Of a stretch of 64,000 bases of DNA, positions 32,903-40,725 are shown in pieces. This DNA comes from Vulcanimicrobiota bacterium (GTDB lineage: Bacteria; Vulcanimicrobiota; Xenobia; Xenobiales; JADMJV01). Location of the stretch: contig JAHBVR010000003.1 of assembly GCA_019637395.1 (NCBI GenBank), positions 310,001-374,000 of the forward strand. Reading direction: 5' to 3'. Each line of letters begins with the position of its first letter. Position 1 is the first letter of the stretch. The position numbers were made by a program, and so were the translations under genes. The notes beneath the pieces were generated by a model that saw nothing but the letters and a program-made list of their open reading frames with translations, was not told the DNA's origin and made no database searches.

Positions 32903-34226
32903 TTTAAGTTGGGCCGAAGACGGCTCCAACTGGGTGATCCTGGCCTGCGTGGTGGCCCTGGGCCTGGTCGCCTTCGCGGCCGCTTCCGAGACAGCCCTCC
33001 ATCAAACCGGCGTCTTCCGTCTGCGCAAGCTGGTCAGCACCGGTCAGACCAAGGGCAATGTAGACAGTCCCTGGGACGAACAGAACCACACCCGCTTGCT
33101 GCTCACCGTACAGACTCTGCATATCGTCATGCTCTTGAACCTGGGCGGGCTCCTGTTGGGACTGATCATGCCCTACGTCACTCAACTGTGGGAACTGCTG
33201 GCGGGGCTATCGGCGGCGGTGGTCTCGGTATTGGCCGTGGAGATCGCCGCGCGCAGCTATGCGCGCGCTTATCCCGCCTGGATGGCGCGCGTCCTGCTGC
33301 CGGCCGGCATGGCGCTGACCCGCCTGAGCCATCCCTTCTTCTGGATCCTGCTGGGCCTGTTGCGGCCGTTCACACCGAAAAAAGGTTCCACCAGCGCTAC
33401 CCTGGCCGACGACCTGGAAGAACTCTCCGAAGACATCCGCCAACTGCAGCACCAGGGCCTGCTGGAACAGGACCAGGGGCAGATTCTCCAGTCGGTCTTC
33501 CAGTTCGGCGAAACCATTGCCAAAGAAGTCATGATCCCGCGTGTGGACATGGTCTGCGTGGAAGTGGGGAGCGCGCTCCATCAGGTGCTCGACCTGATGA
33601 TCCAATGCGGCTACACCCGCTTGCCCGTCTACGAAGAGAGCGTCGATAACATCCAGGGCCTGGTCCACGCCAAGGACCTGTTGCGCAAACTGGGAGCGCC
33701 CGACTCCACCAAGGTTCGCCAGGAGCTCATCACCCAAAATGACCTGCGCGAGATCCTGGTGGTTCCGGGCACCAAGAAAATCGCCAAGACGCTGCGCGAA
33801 TTGCAACAGAAGCAAATCACCATGGCCATCGTGGTCGACGAATACGGCGGCACCGATGGTCTGTTGACTTTAGAGGACATCGTCGAAGAAATCGTCGGCG
33901 AAATCACCGACGAATACGACCAGGCCCATGAGGGGATTCAAATGCTCAAAGACGGCTCTTCGATAGTGGACGCCAGGATTGTCATCGAGGACGTCAACGA
34001 ATTCCTGCGCCTGGACCTTCCCTTTGACGAACACGAGACGCTGGGCGGCTACGTCTACGGCCTGTTCGGGCGCGTGCCCCAGGAAGGCGAGAAAGTCCAG
34101 GTGCAAAACCTGGTATTCACGGCCAGTTCCGTGCACAAACAGCGCATCAAGCGGGTGCACATCGCCAGGGTGGAAGCCCCCTTGGAGAACGCCAACGACG
34201 AGAATGCGGTCGCGCTCAACTCATGA
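32886..34226 (+). CDS. CNNM/CorC-type transporter with CBS domains (hemolysin family)
   Basis: A 446-residue protein with an N-terminal CNNM (DUF21) membrane domain of about four helices (residues 15-165; FAAASETALHQTGVFRLRKLV is the signature), a paired CBS domain (about 205-330; TIAKEVMIPRVDMVCVE, DEYGGTDGLLTLEDIVEEIVGEI) and a C-terminal CorC_HlyC domain (about 345-425). Such proteins are linked to Mg2+/Co2+ efflux. It starts at GTG inside the ybeY end, so the pgpH-ybeY-corC genes are coupled. Confidence 0.93.
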   Translation: MSVFADLSWAEDGSNWVILACVVALGLVAFAAASETALHQTGVFRLRKLVSTGQTKGNVDSPWDEQNHTRLLLTVQTLHIVMLLNLGGLLLGLIMPYVTQLWELLAGLSAAVVSVLAVEIAARSYARAYPAWMARVLLPAGMALTRLSHPFFWILLGLLRPFTPKKGSTSATLADDLEELSEDIRQLQHQGLLEQDQGQILQSVFQFGETIAKEVMIPRVDMVCVEVGSALHQVLDLMIQCGYTRLPVYEESVDNIQGLVHAKDLLRKLGAPDSTKVRQELITQNDLREILVVPGTKKIAKTLRELQQKQITMAIVVDEYGGTDGLLTLEDIVEEIVGEITDEYDQAHEGIQMLKDGSSIVDARIVIEDVNEFLRLDLPFDEHETLGGYVYGLFGRVPQEGEKVQVQNLVFTASSVHKQRIKRVHIARVEAPLENANDENAVALNS

Positions 34227-35359
34227 AACGCGTTTGGATAGCTCTACTGCTGCTGCTCAGCCGGTGGGCCCTGGCCGAGCCCGGCCAGGCCAGGCCCGCG
34301 CAGCGGGATGGCCGCCCACCTGGTTGTGCTGAAAATTGGCCTGCTAACAGCAGGCGGGAGTGGAGCTCGCTTGCGAGCGACCGACCGCATGATTGGGGCC
34401 AATTTTTAGCTCAGCCCTGGCCTTACTGGGACAAAGTCTTTCAGCGCACCCATGGCTGGAACGGAGCCGATGGGGCCTACAGCGTAGGCCTTGACGGCGG
34501 CTGGACGGGCTGGCTCTTCTCCGATACTTTCGTGGGCAAGGTGGCCGCCGACGGCAGTCGCCACGCCAGCCAATTTATCCACAACTCCTGGGCGCGCATT
34601 CACGGCTCTCGCCCCTCCATCCATTTCTTCGGGACCGAGGAAGTGGCTCATGGAAGCTCGGAAAGCTGGTTCTGGGTCTACCAGCCCGTGCTCGACTCCG
34701 GCCAGCAGGGCTGGTTGTTCCTGGGCGAGTTTGCCACTTCTCCCGACGGGCCCGAAGGTCTGAACTTTCAGCAGGTCGGCAGCTGGCTGGCGCCCCTGGA
34801 CTGGACCGGCCACGCCCCGAAGTTGGGCACAAAACTGCGCGTTCCTCATTTCGAAACGAAGCCGGCCCTCAATTTCGGCGCGGCCGTGCTGGCCGATCCC
34901 GACTACTTCTGGGTCTACGGCACTCGCGATTTCGGGGACCACAAAGAGGTCGTGCTGGCCCGCGTCCCCGGCGGTGAATTGGACCACTTCGGCAGTTGGG
35001 AGTTCTGGCCGAAATGGGATCACGACCTGAAGTCGGCGCGGCCTCTGCTGGCGGAAGCCTCCAACGAGTTGACGGTCTTTCGCCACCGCCAGGAAGTGCG
35101 GCTGCTCACCCAGGTGGGTTCGGAAGTGCGCCTTTACCGCGGCCAGACACCCGATAACTTCAAGGAGTTCGTGGTGCTGGCGCGCTTACCCGAAGAAGAC
35201 GGGGTCACCACCTACAACGCCAAAGCCCATCCGGAACTGGGTTGGCCCTTGTTGATCACCTACAATCGCAACGCCTTTCCGCCCGAGCGGGTCATGCAAA
35301 AAGCCGACCGCTATCGTCCCCGCTGCCTGTGCCTGGCCCGGGATCCTTGGCTACCCTGA
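34223..35359 (+). CDS. Secreted DUF5005-like protein carrying an in-frame palindromic insert
   Basis: A 378-residue exported protein with a signal peptide (MKRVWIALLLLLSRWALA). From about residue 55 it resembles DUF5005-type five-bladed propeller proteins: HGWNGADGAYSVGLDGGWTGWLFSDTFVGK and later FWVYGTRDFGDHKEVVLARV and TYNAKAHPELGWPLLITYNRN. The N-terminal stretch after the signal (about residues 35-63) is encoded by an 83-bp palindromic repeat, which kept the frame open and probably added about 28 foreign residues. It overlaps the CorC gene by 4 bp. The likely role is carbohydrate binding or hydrolysis, which is inferred from the fold resemblance only. Confidence 0.72.
   Translation: MKRVWIALLLLLSRWALAEPGQARPAQRDGRPPGCAENWPANSRREWSSLASDRPHDWGQFLAQPWPYWDKVFQRTHGWNGADGAYSVGLDGGWTGWLFSDTFVGKVAADGSRHASQFIHNSWARIHGSRPSIHFFGTEEVAHGSSESWFWVYQPVLDSGQQGWLFLGEFATSPDGPEGLNFQQVGSWLAPLDWTGHAPKLGTKLRVPHFETKPALNFGAAVLADPDYFWVYGTRDFGDHKEVVLARVPGGELDHFGSWEFWPKWDHDLKSARPLLAEASNELTVFRHRQEVRLLTQVGSEVRLYRGQTPDNFKEFVVLARLPEEDGVTTYNAKAHPELGWPLLITYNRNAFPPERVMQKADRYRPRCLCLARDPWLP
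34328..34410. repeat. 83-bp palindromic element inside a coding sequence
   Basis: Outer arms GCTGAAAATTGGCC (34328) and GGCCAATTTTTAGC (34397) are inverted repeats matching 13/14. Inside are two more hairpins: CCTGCT-AAC-AGCAGG (34340-34354) and GCTCGC-TT-GCGAGC (34365-34378). Pieces of the element recur at 25346-25421. It sits just after the signal peptide region of the DUF5005-like gene, in frame and without stops. Confidence 0.75.
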
Positions 35360-36282
35360 AACGTATAGCCCTGGTTCGTCTGGATGCTCTGGGAGACACG
35401 CTGCTGACCACGCCGGCTGTGGCCATGCTGCGCCGCCACCTGCCGGAAGCCGAGATTTTAGTCCTCACCCATCCGGCCGGCTCGGCCGTGATGCGCCCAC
35501 TCTGCCAGGTGGCAGAAGTTACTCCTGAGTGCGGTTGGCGCGAACTAGGCCGAAAACTGCGCGATTTTGGGGCCGAAGCGGTGCTGGGTTGTTGTGAAAA
35601 ACGCCGGGCCGCCCTGGCCACCTGGGCTTCCGGCGCCCGCCTGCGCATCGGGTTTGAGCCGAACTGGACGCAGCCCGTCAAAAAGCTGGCTTCCCAGGTA
35701 TTCTTCAATGCTTCGGTGGCCGGTCGGGGCCTGCACGAAGCCGAGCGCTATGCGCAACTGGTCGAGAAGCTCATGCAGCGCACCGGCCTGGAGGTCCCCC
35801 CCCTCCAGTTAGAGCCGCGGCCCGAACACTATCGAGCGGCGGCTGCCTGGAAGTCCTCTCTCGGCCTTCAATTGACGCCCAAATGGTGCCGTTTCGGCTA
35901 TACCGTGCAGCACCTGCGCCAATGGCTGACGGCCCTCCCCGAAAAGCCCTTGGGGCTGGTGGGTCCGGCCGAGGAGTCGTGGGCTCGCCAGCATTTTCCC
36001 GATCTGCGGCTGTACTGCAGTCACGACTTGTTCGAATATGCAGCCGTGCTCGAGGGTCTGCGGGTCTTCGTCACCATCGATACCGGCGCGGCCCACGTGG
36101 CGGCGGCCCGGCGGGTGCCCACCGTGGACGTCTTTCCGGCCGAGAATGCCGACTTTTGCGTGCCGCGCTGGCGACCCTGGCAGTGCCCCCACGAAATCGT
36201 GCTGCAGCCGCCGGGTTCGGCCCACTCCGTAGGGGTGGCGCTGGGGGAGGCGGTGGGTCGCTTGTGGAACGCAGCCGGGTGA
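35347..36282 (+). CDS. Glycosyltransferase family 9 (heptosyltransferase-like)
   Basis: ADP-heptose:LPS transferase-like GT-B enzyme. The N-terminal motif KRIALVRLDALGDTLLTTPAVAMLRRHLPEAEI and the C-terminal nucleotide-sugar motif VFVTIDTGAAHVAAARRVPTVDVF are both present. The start is taken as TTG 35347 (MATLKRIALV), which gives 311 residues; the frame stays open upstream to 35242 but that part overlaps the previous gene by 118 bp. It is followed by a GT2 gene (GTGA overlap) and a second GT9 gene, making a three-gene lipopolysaccharide or glycan assembly cluster. Confidence 0.88.
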   Translation: MATLKRIALVRLDALGDTLLTTPAVAMLRRHLPEAEILVLTHPAGSAVMRPLCQVAEVTPECGWRELGRKLRDFGAEAVLGCCEKRRAALATWASGARLRIGFEPNWTQPVKKLASQVFFNASVAGRGLHEAERYAQLVEKLMQRTGLEVPPLQLEPRPEHYRAAAAWKSSLGLQLTPKWCRFGYTVQHLRQWLTALPEKPLGLVGPAEESWARQHFPDLRLYCSHDLFEYAAVLEGLRVFVTIDTGAAHVAAARRVPTVDVFPAENADFCVPRWRPWQCPHEIVLQPPGSAHSVGVALGEAVGRLWNAAG

Positions 36283-37151
36283 AAATCAGCATCGTCATCC
36301 CCACCTTCAACCGGCTTGACAGCCTCAAAGTGGTGCTGCCGAGCCTGCTGAATCAAAGCTATGCCCCCGAGCACTATGAAATCTTGCTGTGCGACGCCGG
36401 CAGCAGTGACGGCACGGCCGAGTGGGTGGCTTCTCTGCGGGCCCCCAACCTGCGCTTTTTGCCCGGGGCGGACAGCGGCCGGGCGGGAGCGCGCAATCGC
36501 GGCCTGGAAAACGCGCGCGGCGAAGTCATCCTCTTCACCGACGCCGACATTATCGCCGACCCCAGGCTCCTGGAGAGCCATGCTCTGCGGCACCAACGTG
36601 GAGGTCCCAAAGCGGTGGTGGGCTGCGAGATCCAGGTGAAAAGCCTGGAAGAATACGAACAATTTCGCCAGAATCCGCAGGCCCACGCGCGCCACAAGGC
36701 GACCCGCGCCCGCTTGCCCTGGCATTATTTCCTGACCGGCAACGCCTCGGCCCCGCGCCAGCGGTTGATCGAGGTGGGGGGCTTTGACCAGGCTTTCCAG
36801 GGCTACGGGCATGAGGATCTGGAGTTGGGCTATCGGCTGGCCAAACAGTTGCCGATCGAATACGCCCCCGAGGCCATCAATTATCACTGGCATCCGGTGC
36901 CCTTTCCCGAGCAGTGCTCGAAAATGTATCTGGCCGGGCGCTCCACCGTGACCTTTTACCGCAAGCACAAAGACTGGCGCATCCGCCTGCAGATGGGCTG
37001 GAATCCTCTGGCCATGCTCTGGTACCGGCTGATTCCCAAAGACGGGTTTTTATATCGCTATTTTGAGGGGCGGCTGGGGCATAGCCGCTTCGCTCGCGAA
37101 CTGATCCTGCAGCATCACTATCTCAGCGGCATCCGTAGCGCCATACAGTGA
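36279..37151 (+). CDS. Glycosyltransferase family 2
   Basis: A 290-residue GT-A enzyme: N-terminal VKISIVIPTFNRLDSLKVVLPSLL, the metal-binding DxD as LFTDADIIAD near residues 85-94, and the C-terminal acceptor-side segment GGFDQAFQGYGHEDLELGYRL with the catalytic ED near 180. It probably adds a sugar to a surface glycan. GTG 36279 overlaps the GT9 stop (GTGA); the longer upstream open frame lies inside the GT9 gene and is spurious. It overlaps the second GT9 gene by 4 bp. Confidence 0.93.
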   Translation: MKISIVIPTFNRLDSLKVVLPSLLNQSYAPEHYEILLCDAGSSDGTAEWVASLRAPNLRFLPGADSGRAGARNRGLENARGEVILFTDADIIADPRLLESHALRHQRGGPKAVVGCEIQVKSLEEYEQFRQNPQAHARHKATRARLPWHYFLTGNASAPRQRLIEVGGFDQAFQGYGHEDLELGYRLAKQLPIEYAPEAINYHWHPVPFPEQCSKMYLAGRSTVTFYRKHKDWRIRLQMGWNPLAMLWYRLIPKDGFLYRYFEGRLGHSRFARELILQHHYLSGIRSAIQ

Positions 37152-38044
37152 AAAAGGTGCCCTGGGCCGAGGTGCGCCGGTTGCTGGTGACGCGCACCGA
37201 TCACCTGGGCGATCTGGTGGTCTCCACCCCGGGCCTGAAGGCCTTGCGCCGCCATCTGCCGCAGGCCGAGATCTGGTGCCTGGTGGCCCAACCCTTCACT
37301 TCCCTGGTGCAAAACTGGGCCGATCAGGTGCTGACCCCCGCCGACCCCCTCCCCGGCCGGCTGGACGCGGCCCTGGGCCTGAGCCCACGATCGGCCACCT
37401 ACAAGGTTCTGCGCCAGAGCCGCGCCCGCTACCGCATCGGTTATAGCTACTCCGAAAGGCCGCTGGCACGCTTGAACTGCATGTTGATGCTGACCCACAG
37501 CTGGACCACCTCGCTGGTCAAAAAACCGCGGCACGAAGCCCAGGTGGTGGCCGAATTTCTGGAGTCCACCGGTCTGGGTCCGGTGGACATCAAGCCCGAG
37601 TTTCCTTTGAGCCCGGCCCTGGAGCAGTGGGGCAAGGATAAGGTGCGGGGGCGCGTGGTGGTGCATTTCGCTCCCCGCTGGCTGGAGGCCGGCCGGGACA
37701 AGTTCCTGGCCATGGTGCGGGGATTAGCGCCGGTGCTGGTGACCTATGGCGAAGCCGAGTCCAAACTGATGTCCTTCCCCGACGTGGACGGGGTGGAATG
37801 GCTGGGCGGTCTCTCCTTACCGCAGTGGGGGGCGGTGCTGGGAGGGGGGTCGGCGCTCGTATCCACCGATACCGGCGCCGTGCATGTGGCCGCCGCCCGA
37901 GGCGTGCCCGTGGTGGTCGCGCATCTTCCCCGCCACTACGCGGCCTGCGTGAAACAATGGTATCCCTGGGGAGTGCCGGCCCGGCACGTCATTTTAAAAG
38001 AAAACTGGCCGGCCGAAGTGGCCTCCGCCCTGCAACAGCTCTAA
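37148..38044 (+). CDS. Glycosyltransferase family 9 (heptosyltransferase-like)
   Basis: A 298-residue GT-B enzyme related to the one two genes upstream: RRLLVTRTDHLGDLVVSTPGLKALRRHLPQAEIWCLV at the N-terminus and ALVSTDTGAVHVAAARGVPVVVAHLP at the C-terminus. It starts at GTG in a GTGA overlap with the GT2 gene. The segment between residues 160 and 200 is shorter than in WaaC/WaaF. Two GT9 genes plus a GT2 suggest stepwise building of a core oligosaccharide. Confidence 0.9.
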   Translation: MKKVPWAEVRRLLVTRTDHLGDLVVSTPGLKALRRHLPQAEIWCLVAQPFTSLVQNWADQVLTPADPLPGRLDAALGLSPRSATYKVLRQSRARYRIGYSYSERPLARLNCMLMLTHSWTTSLVKKPRHEAQVVAEFLESTGLGPVDIKPEFPLSPALEQWGKDKVRGRVVVHFAPRWLEAGRDKFLAMVRGLAPVLVTYGEAESKLMSFPDVDGVEWLGGLSLPQWGAVLGGGSALVSTDTGAVHVAAARGVPVVVAHLPRHYAACVKQWYPWGVPARHVILKENWPAEVASALQQL

Positions 38045-38082
38045 AGGATCCCGGCGCGAGACCCGGAAAAGGGTCGCTTCCC

Positions 38083-39402
38083 GTGCGCTGGCATATCCTT
38101 ACCATCCTATGGCTGACAAATTTACCGGTACTTGCTCAACCGCTGCTGACCGTGGATCAGGCCATTGATCTGGCCATCAAACAAAACCCCCGCTACGCCT
38201 CAGCACGCCACGATATCGAGGCGGCCGATGCCCAGGTGGGGGTGGCGGCGGCCGGCTACTATCCGACCATCAACCTGTTGGCCAACGGCAATTCCTCTTC
38301 TAACCGCACTAACAATGCCAACAATCTGCTCCTCGGCGCCAACAATGTCGGCGGCGTCGGAGGCGGCGGCGGGCTGACCCAACTGTCGGTCAACGTGCAG
38401 CAGATCTTGCTGGACTTCGGCAAACGCGCCGAAGGGCTGCGGGCCAGCCAGAAGCTGGCCGAAGCAGCCGAGCACCAGTCTGAGATCGTCCGTCAGGACC
38501 TGGTGCTGGAGGTGCGCACGCGCTACTACCAGACCCATACCGACCAGGAGACCGTGCGCATCCAGCAAGGTGTGGTGCAAAATCAGGAACGCCACGTGCG
38601 CGAATCGGAGGGCTTTTTCAAGGCGGGACTGCAGGCTCGCAACGAGGTCACCAAAGCCCAGGCCGACCTGGCCCAGGCCCGGCTGGACCTGGTGCTGGCC
38701 CAAAATTCGCTGGAGCAAGACTGGGTCAACCTCAACCAGAGCATGGGCATTCCGCAGACCAGCCCTTATTCGCTGCAGGTCGATCCACCCCGGACCGGCT
38801 TTGATCCCCCGCTGGCCCGGGTGGTTGAGATCTCTTACCAGCACCGCCCCGAGGCGCGCAATCTGGCCGCCCAGATCGAGGCGGCCACGGCCCGTATGGA
38901 GCAGGCTTACCGCAATCGCTATCCCACCCTCTCGGCCGTGGGTCAGACCGGCTATCGCGGTCTCGACCCCGGATCGCTCAGCGACTACTGGCAGGTGGGC
39001 CTGAATTTGAACTTTGTCTTCTTCAACGGCTTTGTGGATCGCTTTCAAGCCGAGGGCTTCCGCGCCCAGGCGGCTTCGCTGGCCGACCTTTTAGAATCGA
39101 CCCGCCAGCAAGTCTACCGCGATGCCGCCGCCGCCCTGATCAACCTGCGCAACGCCCGTGCCGCCATCGAGACGGCCGAAGTCAACGTGCGTTCCTCCCT
39201 GGAAAACTTTACCTTAGCCCGCAAGCGCTACGAAACCGGACTGGGCTCCAATCTGGAATACCAGGACGCCCAGTTGCTGCTGGCCCGGGCCCAGATCGGA
39301 CAGATTCAAGCCCTGAATCGCTATCGCACGGCCGTAGCCGCTCTGTTGCGGGCCACCGGCATCGAAAAAATGGACGAATTCCAGAAACTGGTGGAACCAT
39401 GA
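38083..39402 (+). CDS. TolC-family outer-membrane efflux protein
   Basis: Outer-membrane channel subunit of a tripartite pump, 439 residues. It has a signal peptide (VRWHILTILWLTNLPVLAQ), then the TolC pattern: LTVDQAIDLAIKQNPRYASARHDIEAADAQVG, long helical hairpins, a GLQARNEVTKAQADLAQARLDL coiled coil, and the duplicated second half ending YETGLGSNLEYQDAQLLLARAQ. GTG 38083 is chosen because it starts the signal peptide; the open frame further upstream runs into the GT9 gene. The adaptor gene overlaps by 4 bp (ATGA) and the RND permease follows. Confidence 0.94.
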   Translation: MRWHILTILWLTNLPVLAQPLLTVDQAIDLAIKQNPRYASARHDIEAADAQVGVAAAGYYPTINLLANGNSSSNRTNNANNLLLGANNVGGVGGGGGLTQLSVNVQQILLDFGKRAEGLRASQKLAEAAEHQSEIVRQDLVLEVRTRYYQTHTDQETVRIQQGVVQNQERHVRESEGFFKAGLQARNEVTKAQADLAQARLDLVLAQNSLEQDWVNLNQSMGIPQTSPYSLQVDPPRTGFDPPLARVVEISYQHRPEARNLAAQIEAATARMEQAYRNRYPTLSAVGQTGYRGLDPGSLSDYWQVGLNLNFVFFNGFVDRFQAEGFRAQAASLADLLESTRQQVYRDAAAALINLRNARAAIETAEVNVRSSLENFTLARKRYETGLGSNLEYQDAQLLLARAQIGQIQALNRYRTAVAALLRATGIEKMDEFQKLVEP

Positions 39403-40724
39403 AGATCTATCTGGCCATCGGCCTGCTGCTGGTGGGCTGCGGCGTCGGTCCGCGACCCGAGAAAAAGAAAGAAGCGCGCGTGCCGGTGGTGGCGGTGGCT
39501 TTTCCCAAGCTCCAAAAACGCGGCGAATCCCGCGAATATACCGGGACCGTTGAGTCGCTTACCCAGGTGGCGGTGGTGCCGCAGGTGGCCGGCCAGTTGG
39601 AGGCCGTCTACGTCTCGGTGGGCGACCCGGTGCACCGCGACCAGCTACTGGCTACGGTCGACGACAGTCAGTTGGAAGCTCAGGTGCAGCAGGCGCAGGC
39701 CCAGGCTTCGGCGGCCCAGGCCGGCACCATGTCGGCTCTGGCCAACCTGGCCGCCGCTCGCGACCAGACCCGGCAACTGCAGCAGGCGGTCGATCAAGCC
39801 CGCTCCCAGGTGCTGCAAGCGGAGGCCCAGTTAGCCAAAGCCCAGACTCAGACCAACCTGGCCAGGCGCAACCTCGAGCGCGTGCGCGAAGTGGCCGCCC
39901 AGGACTTGATCGCCAGGCAAGTGGTGGACCAGACCGAGGCCGCCTTTGAGTCGGCCCAGGCCGACGAACGCTCCTCACGCGCCCAGCTCAACTCGACGCA
40001 TCGCCAGTTGGACCAGGCGCGTTTGCGGGCTTCCGGCTCCTTGGAACAAGAACAATCGGCTCAAGCCCAGGTGGCCTCGGCCCAGGCTCAGGCGCAGAGT
40101 CTGCAGTCGGCTCTGCGGGCGGTGGAAGTGCGCCGCAACTACTGCAAAGTGCGCTCCCCGATCGACGGAGTGGTGATTGCCCGCAGCCTCGACCCGGGCG
40201 CCTACGTCACTCCCGGCGGCTCCACCTCGGTGGTGCTGGTGGCCTCGCTCAAGCAATTGCGGGTGGCCTTTCAGTTGAGCGAGGCGGACCTGCAATTGAT
40301 CCGCGCCGGACAAAAGGTGAAGATCAGCCTGGACGCCCTGGCCGGTGTCCCCCAGAAGGGGGAGGTCCAGCGTTTGTCCGGGGGTCTGGACCCGACCACG
40401 CGCACGCTGCGCGTCGAGGTAAAACTCATTCAACCGGATGAACGGCTGCGCCCCGGCATGCTGGCCCGCTTGCGCGTGCAGGGAACCGCCAGTGAAGCGC
40501 TGACCCTGCCCATCCAGGGAGTGGTCACCAAGGGGGATAAGCAATTTGCCTATGTGGTCGGCGAGGACAACGTCATTTCGCGCCGGGCCTTGCAGATCGG
40601 CTCGCTGGAAGGCGATATTGCCGTCATCGACGGGGGGCTGACGGTCAAGGACAAGGTGGTGGTGCGCGGCGTTGACCTGGTCCAGGAAGGTAAACCGGTG
40701 CGACCCGTGCCGCTTTCTCAGTGA
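39399..40724 (+). CDS. RND efflux periplasmic adaptor (membrane fusion lipoprotein)
   Basis: A 441-residue membrane fusion protein. The N-terminus is a lipoprotein signal (LAIGLLLVGCG). The biotinyl-lipoyl half motifs flank a long alpha-hairpin: GTVESLTQVAVVPQVAGQLEAVYVSVGDPV before it and CKVRSPIDGVVIARSLDPGAYV after it. The hairpin (about 95-225) is very rich in Gln/Ala (QQAQAQASAAQAG...) and unusually long, so the coiled coil that meets TolC may be extended. It is coupled to the tolC-like and RND genes. Confidence 0.95.
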   Translation: MKIYLAIGLLLVGCGVGPRPEKKKEARVPVVAVAFPKLQKRGESREYTGTVESLTQVAVVPQVAGQLEAVYVSVGDPVHRDQLLATVDDSQLEAQVQQAQAQASAAQAGTMSALANLAAARDQTRQLQQAVDQARSQVLQAEAQLAKAQTQTNLARRNLERVREVAAQDLIARQVVDQTEAAFESAQADERSSRAQLNSTHRQLDQARLRASGSLEQEQSAQAQVASAQAQAQSLQSALRAVEVRRNYCKVRSPIDGVVIARSLDPGAYVTPGGSTSVVLVASLKQLRVAFQLSEADLQLIRAGQKVKISLDALAGVPQKGEVQRLSGGLDPTTRTLRVEVKLIQPDERLRPGMLARLRVQGTASEALTLPIQGVVTKGDKQFAYVVGEDNVISRRALQIGSLEGDIAVIDGGLTVKDKVVVRGVDLVQEGKPVRPVPLSQ

Positions 40725-40725
40725 T

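Noticed and set aside
35883-36278. N-terminal extension of the GT2 gene
   Set aside because: It lies inside the GT9 gene in another frame; the GT2 signature starts at GTG 36279 in a GTGA overlap.
37798-38082. N-terminal extension of the TolC-like gene
   Set aside because: It overlaps the GT9 gene out of frame; the signal peptide starts at GTG 38083.
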